NCBI GenBank assembly: GCA_913009535.1
Contig: CAJVXR010000017.1
Span: 1 to 22,679 of the forward strand
Direction: 5' to 3'
Length of the DNA: 22,679 nt
Origin: an uncultured Flavobacteriales bacterium
GTDB lineage: Bacteria; Bacteroidota; Bacteroidia; Flavobacteriales; Flavobacteriaceae
The notes under the pieces are model-generated. The model was not told the origin of the DNA and made no database searches. It saw nothing but the letters and a program-made list of their open reading frames with translations. Shown one piece after another: positions 1 through 8,219 of this stretch (its first letter is position 1; each line of letters opens with the position of its first letter). Made by a program: the position numbers and the translations under genes.

Positions 1-26
1 TCTTTTAATTTTGAAATTTCAAACAT
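1..26 (-). CDS. rho: Transcription termination factor Rho, N-terminal 8 codons (partial)
   Basis: Only the start of this gene lies in the window; it runs off the left edge on the minus strand. The visible codons read MFEISKLK from an ATG at 26-24. Flavobacterial Rho proteins characteristically begin M-F-(D/E)-I-S-x-L-K, and rho is commonly found divergent from a DUF4293 gene in this group, which is the arrangement here. Rho is the hexameric RNA helicase that ends transcription at sites without an intrinsic hairpin. The identification rests on eight residues plus gene order, so it is plausible rather than proven. Confidence 0.6.
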
Positions 27-91
27 TTTTTGTTTTTATGTTTATTAATAATATTATTTTGGAAGTATTTTTTCGAAATATTTTTTGGAGT

Positions 92-129
92 ATTGATATA
101 ATTACTTGAAAGAATTAAGTAATATCAAT
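92..129. repeat. Imperfect inverted repeat in the rho/DUF4293 divergent intergenic region
   Basis: The arms ATTGATAT-(aat)-TACTT (92-107) and AAGTAATATCAAT (117-129) pair over 13 bp, with a 3-nt bulge and a 9-nt loop. On the minus strand it would lie in the leader of rho, about 65 nt before its start codon. It could be an RNA hairpin in the rho leader or a protein-binding palindrome. No U-tract follows on either strand, so it is not an intrinsic terminator. Confidence 0.5.
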
Positions 130-210
130 GCAATTATACAACTTTATTTTCAATATTGATTATTTTTGGAGATAAACTATTATTTTTGATTTTTAATTTA
201 ATTCATTTCA

Positions 211-693
211 ATGATTCAAAGAATTCAGTCAGTTTATCTATTTGTAGCTAGTTTGTTTTATTTTATTTATTGGTTTTTTGGTTTGAAATGGTACGAAGAA
301 GGATATTCTATTATTATGAGTTTTGAACCATTACTTACTTCTAGTAAAAATATATTAAGTTTTTTAGATTTATTCTTGTCTATTACTTCATTTATTCCAC
401 TAATAATATCATTGATTTGTTTGCTTGCCTTATTTTTATTTAAACAAAGGCCTATACAAATTAAGCTTACAGCGATATCTGTTTTTTTAAGTTTATTTAT
501 GTCTATATATACTGTAGTTTATTTTAGTTTTACTTTAAACAGCTTGATTAAGATTATGCCTTCATTAATTTTTGAAATTTTACTATATGCTGCAATAGTT
601 AATCCTTTTATTTGTAATTATTTAATTTATTCAGCTTTGAAGTTTATTAAAAAAGACCAAGATCTAGTTTCTTCACTCGATAGAATTAGGTAA
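211..693 (+). CDS. DUF4293 family integral membrane protein
   Basis: A 160-residue membrane protein of unknown function. It opens with MIQRIQSVYL and ends in ...SSLDRIR; both ends are hallmarks of the Bacteroidota-specific DUF4293 family. Four hydrophobic segments are visible, at about residues 8-25, 52-77, 84-108 and 115-145, with a charged C-terminal tail expected in the cytoplasm. It is divergent from rho, and its stop lies 4 nt from the stop of the convergent phosphodiesterase gene. A TAnnTTTG-like box (TATTTTTG, 181-188) precedes the start, but the nearest upstream TTG (156-158) is spaced 22 nt away, so the promoter is uncertain. Family assignment is confident; the role is unknown. Confidence 0.88.
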   Translation: MIQRIQSVYLFVASLFYFIYWFFGLKWYEEGYSIIMSFEPLLTSSKNILSFLDLFLSITSFIPLIISLICLLALFLFKQRPIQIKLTAISVFLSLFMSIYTVVYFSFTLNSLIKIMPSLIFEILLYAAIVNPFICNYLIYSALKFIKKDQDLVSSLDRIR

Positions 694-697
694 TTCA

Positions 698-1189
698 TTA
701 TCTTTTAAATTCTATGACCTCTAAGTTTTTTATTTTACTTTCATCCACTTGAAACCTTACCATAGTCCGTACCTGATGAAATCCTTGCTTTCCAATTGCT
801 CCAGGATTTATATGCAATAGATTTAGTTTTTTATCATTTATTATCTTTAATATATGTGAATGCCCACAGATAAAAATGTCTGGGGGGTTATTGTTTATTT
901 CTTCTTTAATTTTATGATAATATCTATTAGGGTATCCTCCTATATGTGTTATCCATACTCTTACACCTTCGCAGACAAACCTTAAGTTTTCTGGATATTC
1001 CGCGCGTATCCCATTGTTGTCTATGTTTCCATACACGGCTCTTAGTTTCGTTGCCTTTTCTAACTCATCTGTAACCTTTATATCTCCAATATCTCCCGCA
1101 TGCCAGACTTCATCAGATTCTCTTGCATATTGAATTATTTTTTGGTCAATAAACCCATGTGTGTCTGATATTAAAAGAATCTTTTTCAT
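698..1189 (-). CDS. YfcE/MJ0936-type metallophosphoesterase
   Basis: A 163-residue single-domain calcineurin-like phosphoesterase, the usual length for the YfcE/MJ0936 phosphodiesterase group. The di-metal site is complete: D9-x-H11 in ISDTHG, GD at 32-33 in HAGDIGD, N55 in GNIDN, H82, and the GHSH motif with H110 and H112, followed by the family-typical NPGAIG. Members hydrolyse phosphodiester bonds of small substrates in the cytoplasm; the natural substrate is not known. It is divergent from truA across a 60-bp gap. That gap holds a TATTTTTG-like box on the minus strand (1239-1232) and a TATATTTG box on the plus strand (1215-1222), neither with a well-placed TTG. Confidence 0.9.
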   Translation of the reverse strand: MKKILLISDTHGFIDQKIIQYARESDEVWHAGDIGDIKVTDELEKATKLRAVYGNIDNNGIRAEYPENLRFVCEGVRVWITHIGGYPNRYYHKIKEEINNNPPDIFICGHSHILKIINDKKLNLLHINPGAIGKQGFHQVRTMVRFQVDESKIKNLEVIEFKR

Positions 1190-1249
1190 TTTTATTTTAT
1201 CAAGTTAATCTCTCTATATTTGTTACGCTAACAAAAATATTGATTTGTT

Positions 1250-1999
1250 TTGAGATATTTCATGGATCTTTCATATGATGGTACTAATTACCATGGCTGG
1301 CAAAATCAGCCCAATGCTATTTCAGTTCAAAGTTGCATTGAAAAAGCATTAAGTCTTTTGATTAAGGCAGAGACTCAAATTTTCGGTGCAGGAAGAACTG
1401 ACACTGGAGTTCATGCTATGAAAATGTGTGCTCACTTTGATTCTAATCTTCTGCTAGATTTAAGTAAGTTAATTTATGATTTGAATTCATTTTTACCAAA
1501 AGACATTTCAATTAATGATATTTATAAGGTTAACGAAGAGTCTCACGCTAGGTTTGATGCCATTAGCAGGGTATATGACTATAAAATTTCGTTAAATAAA
1601 GATGTTTTTAACATTAATAGAAGCTACTTTATTAATAATGTAATGGATATAAATTTAATGAATCAGGCATGTGTTATCCTAAAATCACATACTAATTTTA
1701 AATGTTTTTCTAAATCTAAAACTGATGTAAAAACATATAATTGTGAGATATTTGATGCCCTATGGATATTTAAAAATGGTAAGTTAGTATTTACAATCAA
1801 GGCAAATAGATTTTTAAGAAATATGGTAAGGGCAATCGTTGGAACAATGATTCAGGTTGGTTTAAAAAAAATTAGCCTAGATTATTTTCAGGAAATTTTA
1901 ATTTCTCAAGACAGAACTAAAGCTGGACCTTCTGCTCCAGCTCATGCTTTATATTTATCAAATATTGAATATCCAAAAGAAATTAGATCCAATGAGTAA
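1250..1999 (+). CDS. truA: tRNA pseudouridine(38-40) synthase TruA
   Basis: TruA converts uridines 38-40 of the tRNA anticodon stem-loop to pseudouridine. The 249-residue length is normal. The catalytic motif GAGRTDTGVHA is present, with nucleophile Asp51, as are the N-terminal LSYDGTNYHGWQ and the late RFLRNMVRAIVG motif. The start is a TTG at 1250, which preserves the family's N-terminal RYF before the first strand; the first in-frame ATG, at 1262, would remove it. The last 8 nt overlap the start of the ABC transporter gene (ATGAGTAA), so the two are probably translationally coupled. Confidence 0.95.
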   Translation: MRYFMDLSYDGTNYHGWQNQPNAISVQSCIEKALSLLIKAETQIFGAGRTDTGVHAMKMCAHFDSNLLLDLSKLIYDLNSFLPKDISINDIYKVNEESHARFDAISRVYDYKISLNKDVFNINRSYFINNVMDINLMNQACVILKSHTNFKCFSKSKTDVKTYNCEIFDALWIFKNGKLVFTIKANRFLRNMVRAIVGTMIQVGLKKISLDYFQEILISQDRTKAGPSAPAHALYLSNIEYPKEIRSNE

Positions 2000-3755
2000 A
2001 AAAGAAAACACATTAAATACTTATTTATTCAAGAGGCTCTTAAATTATGTTAGGCCTTACAATTATATATTTATTTTTTCATTAATGGCTGTTTTTGGAC
2101 TTGCATTATTTGGTGCTCTTAGGCCAGTAGTTTTAGAGAAAATATTAGATGAAAACATCTCATTAGGACTTAGTGATGGGTTTTTACAACTAATTATTAT
2201 AATGGGTGTGCTATTACTTTTAGAGGTGATTTCTAACTATTTATTTATATATTTTGCAGGCTGGTTAGGCCAATCTGTAGTTAAAGATATTAGGGTCTTA
2301 CTTTACAATCATATTATTAACTTTAAAATGAAGTATTATGATAAATCTTCTGTTGGAGTTCTAATAACAAGATCTGTAACTGATATGGAAAGAATTTCTG
2401 ACATATTTGGTCAAGGTCTTTTTATGATTTTTAGTGATATTTTAAAAATGTTAATAGTAGGAATAGTAATGACTACCATGAATTGGGAATTAAGCTTAAT
2501 TGTATTCTTGACTCTGCCTTTAATATTATTTGCAACCAAGATATTTCAGAGGTATATGAAAATAGCTTTTGAAGAAGTTAGATCAGAAGTATCCAATTTA
2601 AATTCTTTCGTTCAAGAGAGAGTTACTGGCATGAAAATTTTACAATTATTTACTCGTGAAGATATAGAACTAGAAAATTTTAAAAACATTAATACTCGTC
2701 ACAAAAAAGGATGGCTAAAAACAGTCTGGTATAATTCAATTTTTTTTCCAATAGCTGAGATTTTATCATCTGTAACTTTAGGTGTAGTTGTTTGGTATGG
2801 GGGTATAAGTATTATAAAAGACAATACTGCTTCAATTGGAGAGTTAACTGCGTTTATAATGATGATCCCTATGATGTTTAGACCATTAAATCAAATAGCC
2901 AATAAGTTTAACACTTTACTTATGGGTATGGTTGCAGCCGAGAGAGTCTTTAAAGTCATTGATACTAAATCGAGTATAATTGATAAAGGAGAAGTTTCGG
3001 TTAGTACGTTTAAAGGTGAGGTTTGTTTCAATAATGTGAATTTCTCATACGATCAGGAAGTTCAGGTCTTAAATAAAATTTCTTTTAATATTGAAAAAGG
3101 TTCTACTGTAGCTTTAGTTGGGTCAACTGGAGCAGGAAAAACATCTGTAATTAATTTGCTTTCTCGTTTTTATGAGATTGATTCTGGCGAAATATTAATT
3201 GATGGACTCAATATCAAAGAATATAAACTTTCATCTCTTAGGAAAAATATTGGTATTGTTCTGCAGGATGTATTCTTATTTTCTGATACAATATTAAACA
3301 ATATTACTTTAAAAAATGAGAGTATTTCAATTGAAGAAGTGAAGCTTGCTGCAGAACAAATTGGTGTTCACGATTTTATTATGAGTCTTCCTAACAACTA
3401 CTACTATAATGTAAAAGAAAGGGGTATTATGCTCTCTTCTGGTCAACGTCAATTAATTGCTTTTTTAAGGGTATATGTTTCTAACCCTCAAATACTAATT
3501 CTTGATGAAGCTACTTCATCAATTGATTCTGCTTCTGAGTTACTCATTCAAAAAGCAATTGAAAAAATAACTAAGAACAGAACTTCATTAATAATTGCAC
3601 ATAGGTTGGCAACAGTTAAAAAAGCCAATAATATTATTGTAATGGATTCAGGAAATATTATTGAACAGGGTTCCCATAAAGAGTTAATCAATAATATAGA
3701 TGGATACTATAAGAAATTATATGATGTTCAGTTTGATATAAAAAAGACGAATTAG
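1992..3755 (+). CDS. MsbA/MdlB-type ABC exporter (fused membrane and ATPase domains)
   Basis: A half-transporter that would dimerise in the inner membrane and drive export of a lipid, peptide or drug-like substrate; the substrate cannot be read from the sequence. From the ATG at 1992 it is 587 aa. An upstream in-frame ATG at 1944 lies inside truA and would add 16 residues that do not look like the family. Six hydrophobic segments span about residues 25-305. The ATPase domain has Walker A GSTGAGKTS (377-385), Q-loop Gln425, signature LSSGQ (481-485), Walker B ILILDE (501-506) and the switch His537. The gene overlaps truA by 8 nt and ends with its stop codon overlapping that of the convergent cdaA. 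Flavobacterial annotations often carry such an exporter beside truA. Confidence 0.93.
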   Translation: MSKKENTLNTYLFKRLLNYVRPYNYIFIFSLMAVFGLALFGALRPVVLEKILDENISLGLSDGFLQLIIIMGVLLLLEVISNYLFIYFAGWLGQSVVKDIRVLLYNHIINFKMKYYDKSSVGVLITRSVTDMERISDIFGQGLFMIFSDILKMLIVGIVMTTMNWELSLIVFLTLPLILFATKIFQRYMKIAFEEVRSEVSNLNSFVQERVTGMKILQLFTREDIELENFKNINTRHKKGWLKTVWYNSIFFPIAEILSSVTLGVVVWYGGISIIKDNTASIGELTAFIMMIPMMFRPLNQIANKFNTLLMGMVAAERVFKVIDTKSSIIDKGEVSVSTFKGEVCFNNVNFSYDQEVQVLNKISFNIEKGSTVALVGSTGAGKTSVINLLSRFYEIDSGEILIDGLNIKEYKLSSLRKNIGIVLQDVFLFSDTILNNITLKNESISIEEVKLAAEQIGVHDFIMSLPNNYYYNVKERGIMLSSGQRQLIAFLRVYVSNPQILILDEATSSIDSASELLIQKAIEKITKNRTSLIIAHRLATVKKANNIIVMDSGNIIEQGSHKELINNIDGYYKKLYDVQFDIKKTN

Positions 3756-4537
3756 TTCAAGTCTTCTTGTATTAGATCACTTAACTTATTTTGATTATCA
3801 TAGGAAACAAATTCTCCGTTTTTAATATAAGATATATGCCCAGTTTCTTCTGATACAACAATAGCAAGTGCATCTGTTTTTTCTGTAATCCCTATTGCTG
3901 CTTTATGTCTAAGCCCAAATCTATTAGGAATTTGATTATCGTTGTTAATTGGTAAAACAACTCTAGTTGCTTTTATAGTATTATTAGCAATAATAATAGC
4001 TCCATCATGAAGAGGACTATTTTTAAAAAATATACTTTCAAGAATGGGTTGTGTTACAGAAATATTCATTTGATCTCCTGTATCTAGTAAAAAATTCAGA
4101 CTATTATTCCTTTCTATAATTATCAATGCTCCAGTCTTAGATTCAGACATGTTTTGACTAGCATTAACAATAGCGTTTATATCAGTAGCAATATTTTCTT
4201 GAGTTTTCAAGAAGTTTATTTTTTTTATAAATGATCCTTTTTTTGAAATATTTGTTGATCCAATCATTAATAAAAACTTTCTAATTTCTGGTTGAAAGAC
4301 TACAATAAGAGCAATAATACCAACACTCATAAAGCCATCTATAATAATACTAAGTAGCTTCATGTTTAAGAAATCAGTAATTCTCCAGGTGAAATAAATT
4401 AGTATTATTCCTATGAAAATATTTATGGCAACTGTTCCTTTAAGTAGTTTGTAGGAAGAGTATAGTAAAAGTGCAACTAAAAAAACGTCTGCAAAATCTA
4501 CTATAGAAAAGTTTAATATTTCTTTAAAAACATCCAT
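3752..4537 (-). CDS. cdaA: Diadenylate cyclase CdaA
   Basis: This enzyme condenses two ATP into the second messenger cyclic di-AMP. The 261-residue protein has the CdaA layout: three membrane segments (about residues 15-32, 36-51 and 61-81), a linker, then a DAC domain from about residue 105. The DGA motif is at 178-180 in SPLHDGAIII. The second signature, normally R-H-R, reads R-H-K (210-212) in GLRHKAAIG, followed by the typical VVSEETG. It lies 22 bp downstream of folP on the same strand, an arrangement shared by many Bacteroidota. Its stop (TAA, 3754-3752) overlaps the stop of the convergent exporter gene. Confidence 0.94.
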   Translation of the reverse strand: MDVFKEILNFSIVDFADVFLVALLLYSSYKLLKGTVAINIFIGIILIYFTWRITDFLNMKLLSIIIDGFMSVGIIALIVVFQPEIRKFLLMIGSTNISKKGSFIKKINFLKTQENIATDINAIVNASQNMSESKTGALIIIERNNSLNFLLDTGDQMNISVTQPILESIFFKNSPLHDGAIIIANNTIKATRVVLPINNDNQIPNRFGLRHKAAIGITEKTDALAIVVSEETGHISYIKNGEFVSYDNQNKLSDLIQEDLN

Positions 4538-4559
4538 TATAAGCTAAATATACACATAA

Positions 4560-5387
4560 TTATTGTTTATTAAATTGGTTTGTAATCTTTATACATTCCA
4601 TTGCTTCTTTAACATCATGAACCCTTAATATAGAAGCTCCATTTATCAGTGCTATTGTGTTTAAACAAGTACTTCCATTTAAGGCATTTTTTGGAGTTGT
4701 TTCTAGTAATTTGTATATCATTGATTTTCTAGAAAGACCAACTAGAATTGGTAGGTTCAAAGATTTAAGTAAACCTAAATTTTTAAGCAGGGTATAGTTC
4801 TGATCAAGATCTTTAGAAAAACCAAAACCTGGATCGATAATTATATCATTGATTTTATTACTCCTAGCGACTGCAACTTTTTCAGAAAAATAGTATATAA
4901 TATCTTTTAATAAATCATCATACTTATTTTTTTTCATCATGTCTTTTGGCATCCCTTTCATGTGCATCATAATGTAAGGGGCATTATGTTTAAATGCTAT
5001 TTTTAAAATATTAGAGTCATATTCACTAGCAGTAATATCATTAATTATTGAAGCACCAGCACTTAAACACTCTTCAGCAACGGTACTTCTAAAAGTGTCT
5101 ATCGATAAGACTATGTAAGGAAACTCCTTAACCAATAACTCAACGGTCTTAATGATTCTATTTTTTTCTTCATCTTCAGAAACATGAGTTGCTCCCGGTT
5201 TAGAACTATAAGCTCCAACATCTATAAAGGTAGCTCCATCAACTATCATCTTTTCAACCTGGTTTAATATTGCTTTTTTATTATTAAACATGTTTCCATC
5301 ATAAAATGAGTCAGGGGTAAGATTTAAAATACCCATTACCTTTGGAGATGAAATATCAATTAATTTTCCCTTACAATTTATATTCAT
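4560..5387 (-). CDS. folP: Dihydropteroate synthase
   Basis: FolP joins p-aminobenzoate to dihydropterin pyrophosphate in folate synthesis; it is the sulfonamide target. At 275 aa it has the full TIM-barrel set of motifs: MGILNLTPDSFYDG near the N-terminus, the SIDTF strand, INDITA, MMHMKG, the pterin-site IDPGFGFSKD, the phosphate-binding VGLSRKSM and the final LRVHDV. The start MNINCKGKLID is the usual form in this group. It leads a minus-strand pair with cdaA. It is divergent from the DUF1599 gene, and a 14-bp perfect palindrome (5417-5430) lies between them. Confidence 0.96.
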   Translation of the reverse strand: MNINCKGKLIDISSPKVMGILNLTPDSFYDGNMFNNKKAILNQVEKMIVDGATFIDVGAYSSKPGATHVSEDEEKNRIIKTVELLVKEFPYIVLSIDTFRSTVAEECLSAGASIINDITASEYDSNILKIAFKHNAPYIMMHMKGMPKDMMKKNKYDDLLKDIIYYFSEKVAVARSNKINDIIIDPGFGFSKDLDQNYTLLKNLGLLKSLNLPILVGLSRKSMIYKLLETTPKNALNGSTCLNTIALINGASILRVHDVKEAMECIKITNQFNKQ

Positions 5388-5416
5388 ATTTATTTATTGA
5401 TAATTTTAAAATTACT

Positions 5417-5430
5417 AACTTTTAAAAGTT
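5417..5430. promoter_or_regulatory. Perfect 14-bp palindrome between folP and the DUF1599 gene
   Basis: AACTTTTAAAAGTT is perfectly self-complementary and sits in the divergent promoter interval, 30 bp before folP and 64 bp before the preferred DUF1599 start. It could be an operator, but in DNA this AT-rich a short A/T palindrome can also arise by chance. Confidence 0.3.
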
Positions 5431-5493
5431 TAATATTGAATGTTTGAAGTTTATAAAAATTTAAGCGAAATTTACGTAAAATTCATCTTAGTT

Positions 5494-6030
5494 ATGCAAA
5501 ATACTATAAAACAATATGATTATGTAATTAATCAATGTAGTGAACTCTTTTCCAAAAAAATGAAAGATTATGGTTCAGCTTGGAGAATTTTGAGATTATC
5601 CTCACTAACAGACCAAATATTTATAAAAGCACAACGTATAAGAGGACTGCAGCAAAATAATACAAGGAAAGTTGATGAAGGTCAATATTCTGAATTCATA
5701 GGTATTATTAACTATTCAATCATGGCTTTAATACAAATTGAAAAAGGGGTAGTTGAACATCCTGATTTAAATTTAGAAGAATCATTGGATTTGTTTAATG
5801 CTCATAGTGAACAAACAAAATCTTTAATGATTGATAAAAACCATGACTATGGAGAGGCATGGAGAGACATGAGAGTTAGTTCATTGACTGATTTAATTTT
5901 ACAAAAGTTATTAAGAGTTAAGCAAATTGAAGATAATAAAGGAGAAACACTCGTTAGTGAAGGAATTGATGCTAATTATCAAGATATAGTAAACTATGCA
6001 GTATTTGCGTTAATACATTTAAAAGAATAA
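5494..6030 (+). CDS. Tandem DUF1599 (nucleotide modification associated domain 1) protein
   Basis: The protein carries two copies of the DUF1599 unit. The first contains MKDYGSAWRILRLSSLTDQI and the second NHDYGEAWRDMRVSSLTDLI; each is followed by a helix with K..R(I/V)(R/K)(G/Q)(L/I). The shared (K/H)DYG-AWR-R-SSLTD core shows an internal duplication. An open frame extends up to an ATG at 5440, but I prefer the ATG at 5494 (MQNTIKQYDYV, 178 aa), because flavobacterial homologues begin there and the extra 18 residues look like translated promoter DNA. The biochemical function is unknown; the domain name comes from association with modified-nucleotide systems in phages. It leads a plus-strand run into the DoxX-type gene 3 nt downstream. 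Confidence 0.87.
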   Translation: MQNTIKQYDYVINQCSELFSKKMKDYGSAWRILRLSSLTDQIFIKAQRIRGLQQNNTRKVDEGQYSEFIGIINYSIMALIQIEKGVVEHPDLNLEESLDLFNAHSEQTKSLMIDKNHDYGEAWRDMRVSSLTDLILQKLLRVKQIEDNKGETLVSEGIDANYQDIVNYAVFALIHLKE

Positions 6031-6033
6031 TAT

Positions 6034-7137
6034 ATGAAATTTTTAGTTAATTTTTCTAGACTATTTGTTGGTCTTCTATTTATATTTTCAGGTTTAATTA
6101 AGATTAATGACCCAGTTGGTTTTTCATTTAAATTAGAAGAGTATTTTGGTCCTACTGTATTTAATATCGATTTTTTGTTGCCATATGTGTTACCTCTTGC
6201 AATTTTTATTGTTGTTGTTGAGGTTTTACTTGGAGTTTTTCTTTTGATTGGATTAAAAAAAGAATTTACTATTTATAGTCTTTTTGTAATGATAGTATTC
6301 TTCACCTTTTTAACTTGGTATTCTGCATACTTTAACAAAGTTACTGATTGCGGATGTTTTGGAGATGCTATAAAATTAACTCCGTGGGAGTCCTTTACAA
6401 AAGATATAATATTACTAGTATTTATAATCATATTAATGATGGGTTTAAAATATATTAAACCACTTTTTACTAATAAATTACTATATACCATTCCAGTAAT
6501 TTCTTTAGTAATATGTATCTTAATTGTAAATCAAGTACTATCACATTTACCACTAATAGATTTTCGTCCATATAAAATAGGTAATAATATCATTGAAAAT
6601 ATGATAACGCCAGAGGATTCAAAGAAAGCTATATTTAGATATGATTGGCTATTTAATGTTGAGGGAGAGAAAAAAATAATTTCTACATCTGGGAACTTTC
6701 CGTCTATAGAAGGAGACTTTATTTCTGTAGAGACTGAACTTTTAGAAGAAGGCTATGAGCCGCCTATTCATGATTTTTCTATGGAATTAGATGATATTGA
6801 TTATACGGATGATTTAATGCAAGAAGAAAACCTTTTAATTTTTGTTTTCTATAACATCTCCAAAATGGAATTAGAAGCTATTGGCGATTTAAAAGAATCA
6901 TTGAGTATAGCAATGGATAATAATTACAAAATCATTGGACTAACTGCATCAGGAAATGAAGATGTAAATAACTTTAAATCGAAATTTTTAGTTGATCTTG
7001 ATTTTTATTTTTGTGATGAAACTGCACTTAAAACAATAGTGAGGTCCAATCCTGCTGCTTTGAAACTACACAAAGGAACTATTATTCAAAAAGCTCATTG
7101 GAATGATTTTCAATCACTTGATTTAATTAATCTTTAA
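6034..7137 (+). CDS. BT_3928-type membrane protein (DoxX/MauE-like with thioredoxin-like tail)
   Basis: A 367-aa protein. The N-terminal half is a four-helix DoxX/MauE-like module (helices at about 5-24, 48-72, 79-97 and 122-138) with GLIKINDPVGF near the N-terminus and a Cys pair in TDCGCFGD (106 and 108), then a fifth helix at about 150-170. The C-terminal part, from about residue 265, resembles a thioredoxin fold (NLLIFVFYNISKME), but the CxxC site is replaced by non-cysteine residues. Such proteins are thought to act in envelope redox chemistry, with the DCGC cysteines as the likely redox pair; that role is inference. The gene sits 3 nt after the DUF1599 gene, and its TAA overlaps the following ATG. 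Confidence 0.87.
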   Translation: MKFLVNFSRLFVGLLFIFSGLIKINDPVGFSFKLEEYFGPTVFNIDFLLPYVLPLAIFIVVVEVLLGVFLLIGLKKEFTIYSLFVMIVFFTFLTWYSAYFNKVTDCGCFGDAIKLTPWESFTKDIILLVFIIILMMGLKYIKPLFTNKLLYTIPVISLVICILIVNQVLSHLPLIDFRPYKIGNNIIENMITPEDSKKAIFRYDWLFNVEGEKKIISTSGNFPSIEGDFISVETELLEEGYEPPIHDFSMELDDIDYTDDLMQEENLLIFVFYNISKMELEAIGDLKESLSIAMDNNYKIIGLTASGNEDVNNFKSKFLVDLDFYFCDETALKTIVRSNPAALKLHKGTIIQKAHWNDFQSLDLINL

Positions 7138-8207
7138 TGTATTTATTAAATAAATTTTTATACTCAATAATTACTTTATTTGGGGTTGTAACTGTTATCT
7201 TTTTTTTATTTAGTGTTTTGCCCGGCGATCCAGCTCAAATGATGTTAGGTCAAAACGAGAATTCAGAACAGCTTTTGAATATCAAAAAAAAATACGCTTT
7301 TGATAAACCAATTAGTAAACAGTATATGTTATACTTAAATGATTTATCTCCAGTTTCAATTCACTCCAAAAAAAACAATGACTACACTTTTTTAGAAGAC
7401 AATAAATATTCTCATTACAAACTTTTTGAAACTAAATCATCTTTTTTGGTAATCAAGTTTCCCTATTTAAGGACTTCGTTTACTAAACAAGGTAAAAAAG
7501 TTAGTGATATTATTAAAGATACACTTCCTAATACGCTTGTATTAGCCGTTTCCTCTATAACTATTGCAATATTTATTGGTATATTTTTTGGAATTATATC
7601 AGCTATATATAAAGATAAATTTATTGATAATTTTATTCAAATCACAAGTACTATTGGGATGAGTGTTCCTTCTTTTTTTAGTGCAATTATATTTGCTTGG
7701 GTTTTTGGATTCCTTCTTAAAGAATATACAAACCTTAACATGACTGGCAACATCTATGAGTTAGATGACTTCGGAGAGTATTATGTGCTTAATTTAAAAA
7801 ACCTAATACTACCATCTATAGTTTTAGGTATCCGTCCATTGGCCGTTATAAGCCAGCTAATGAGAAATGAGCTTTTAGATGTAATGTCTCAAGATTTTAT
7901 AAGAACCGCTAGGTCAAAAGGTTTATCCGAGTATGAGATAATTAAAAACCATGCTATAAAAAATTCATTAAATCCTGTTATTACCGCTATATCAGGATGG
8001 TTTGCATCCATGCTTGCTGGAGCAGTATTTGTTGAGTATATATTTGGATGGAATGGCTTAGGTAAAGAGATTGTAAATGCTTTAAATACATTAGATTTGC
8101 CTGTAATTATGGGTTCTGTTTTGGTGATAGCATTTATGTTTATCACAATAAATATTTTAGTGGATCTAATTTATAGAGTTCTAGATCCTCGAGTTAAGTT
8201 GAATTAA
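7137..8207 (+). CDS. DppB/OppB-type ABC transporter permease
   Basis: A 356-residue inner-membrane permease of the peptide/nickel importer class. The N-terminus has the classic first helix followed by VLPGDPAQMMLG. The central part has the membrane helices of the transport domain. The EAA-type loop that docks on the ATPase is clear: DFIRTARSKGLSEYEIIKNH at about 252-271. The C-terminal FVEYIFGWNGLG and LDPRVKLN are family-typical. There is a roughly 60-residue extracytoplasmic insert after the first helix. No binding protein, second permease or ATPase gene is nearby, so its partners must be encoded elsewhere. It overlaps the preceding gene by 1 nt and is followed 12 nt later by tpiA. Confidence 0.92.
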   Translation: MYLLNKFLYSIITLFGVVTVIFFLFSVLPGDPAQMMLGQNENSEQLLNIKKKYAFDKPISKQYMLYLNDLSPVSIHSKKNNDYTFLEDNKYSHYKLFETKSSFLVIKFPYLRTSFTKQGKKVSDIIKDTLPNTLVLAVSSITIAIFIGIFFGIISAIYKDKFIDNFIQITSTIGMSVPSFFSAIIFAWVFGFLLKEYTNLNMTGNIYELDDFGEYYVLNLKNLILPSIVLGIRPLAVISQLMRNELLDVMSQDFIRTARSKGLSEYEIIKNHAIKNSLNPVITAISGWFASMLAGAVFVEYIFGWNGLGKEIVNALNTLDLPVIMGSVLVIAFMFITINILVDLIYRVLDPRVKLN

Positions 8208-8219
8208 AAAATAAAAAAA

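Noticed and set aside
161..168. TATTTTTG as a second promoter box for the DUF4293 gene.
   Set aside because: It has no TTG 19-21 nt upstream, and such boxes are frequent by chance in this AT-rich spacer.
1215..1239. Divergent -7 boxes for truA (1215-1222) and the phosphodiesterase gene (1239-1232).
   Set aside because: Both match TAnnTTTG but neither has a TTG at the right distance, so they are noted only in the gene entries and not called as promoters.
1944..1991. A longer start for the ABC exporter that adds 16 residues.
   Set aside because: The extra codons lie wholly inside truA and do not resemble an exporter N-terminus; the ATG at 1992 (ATGAGTAA overlap) is the natural start.
5440..5493. 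An upstream ATG for the DUF1599 protein.
   Set aside because: Family members begin at the equivalent of MQNTIKQYD (5494); the extra 18 residues look like translated intergenic DNA.
7889..8146. Open frames antisense to the permease, DoxX-type, MBL, receptor and DUF4856 genes (for example 7889-8146, 9980-10291 and 22185-22397).
   Set aside because: They lie opposite well-supported genes and show no recognisable domains; they are by-products of the codon use of the real genes.
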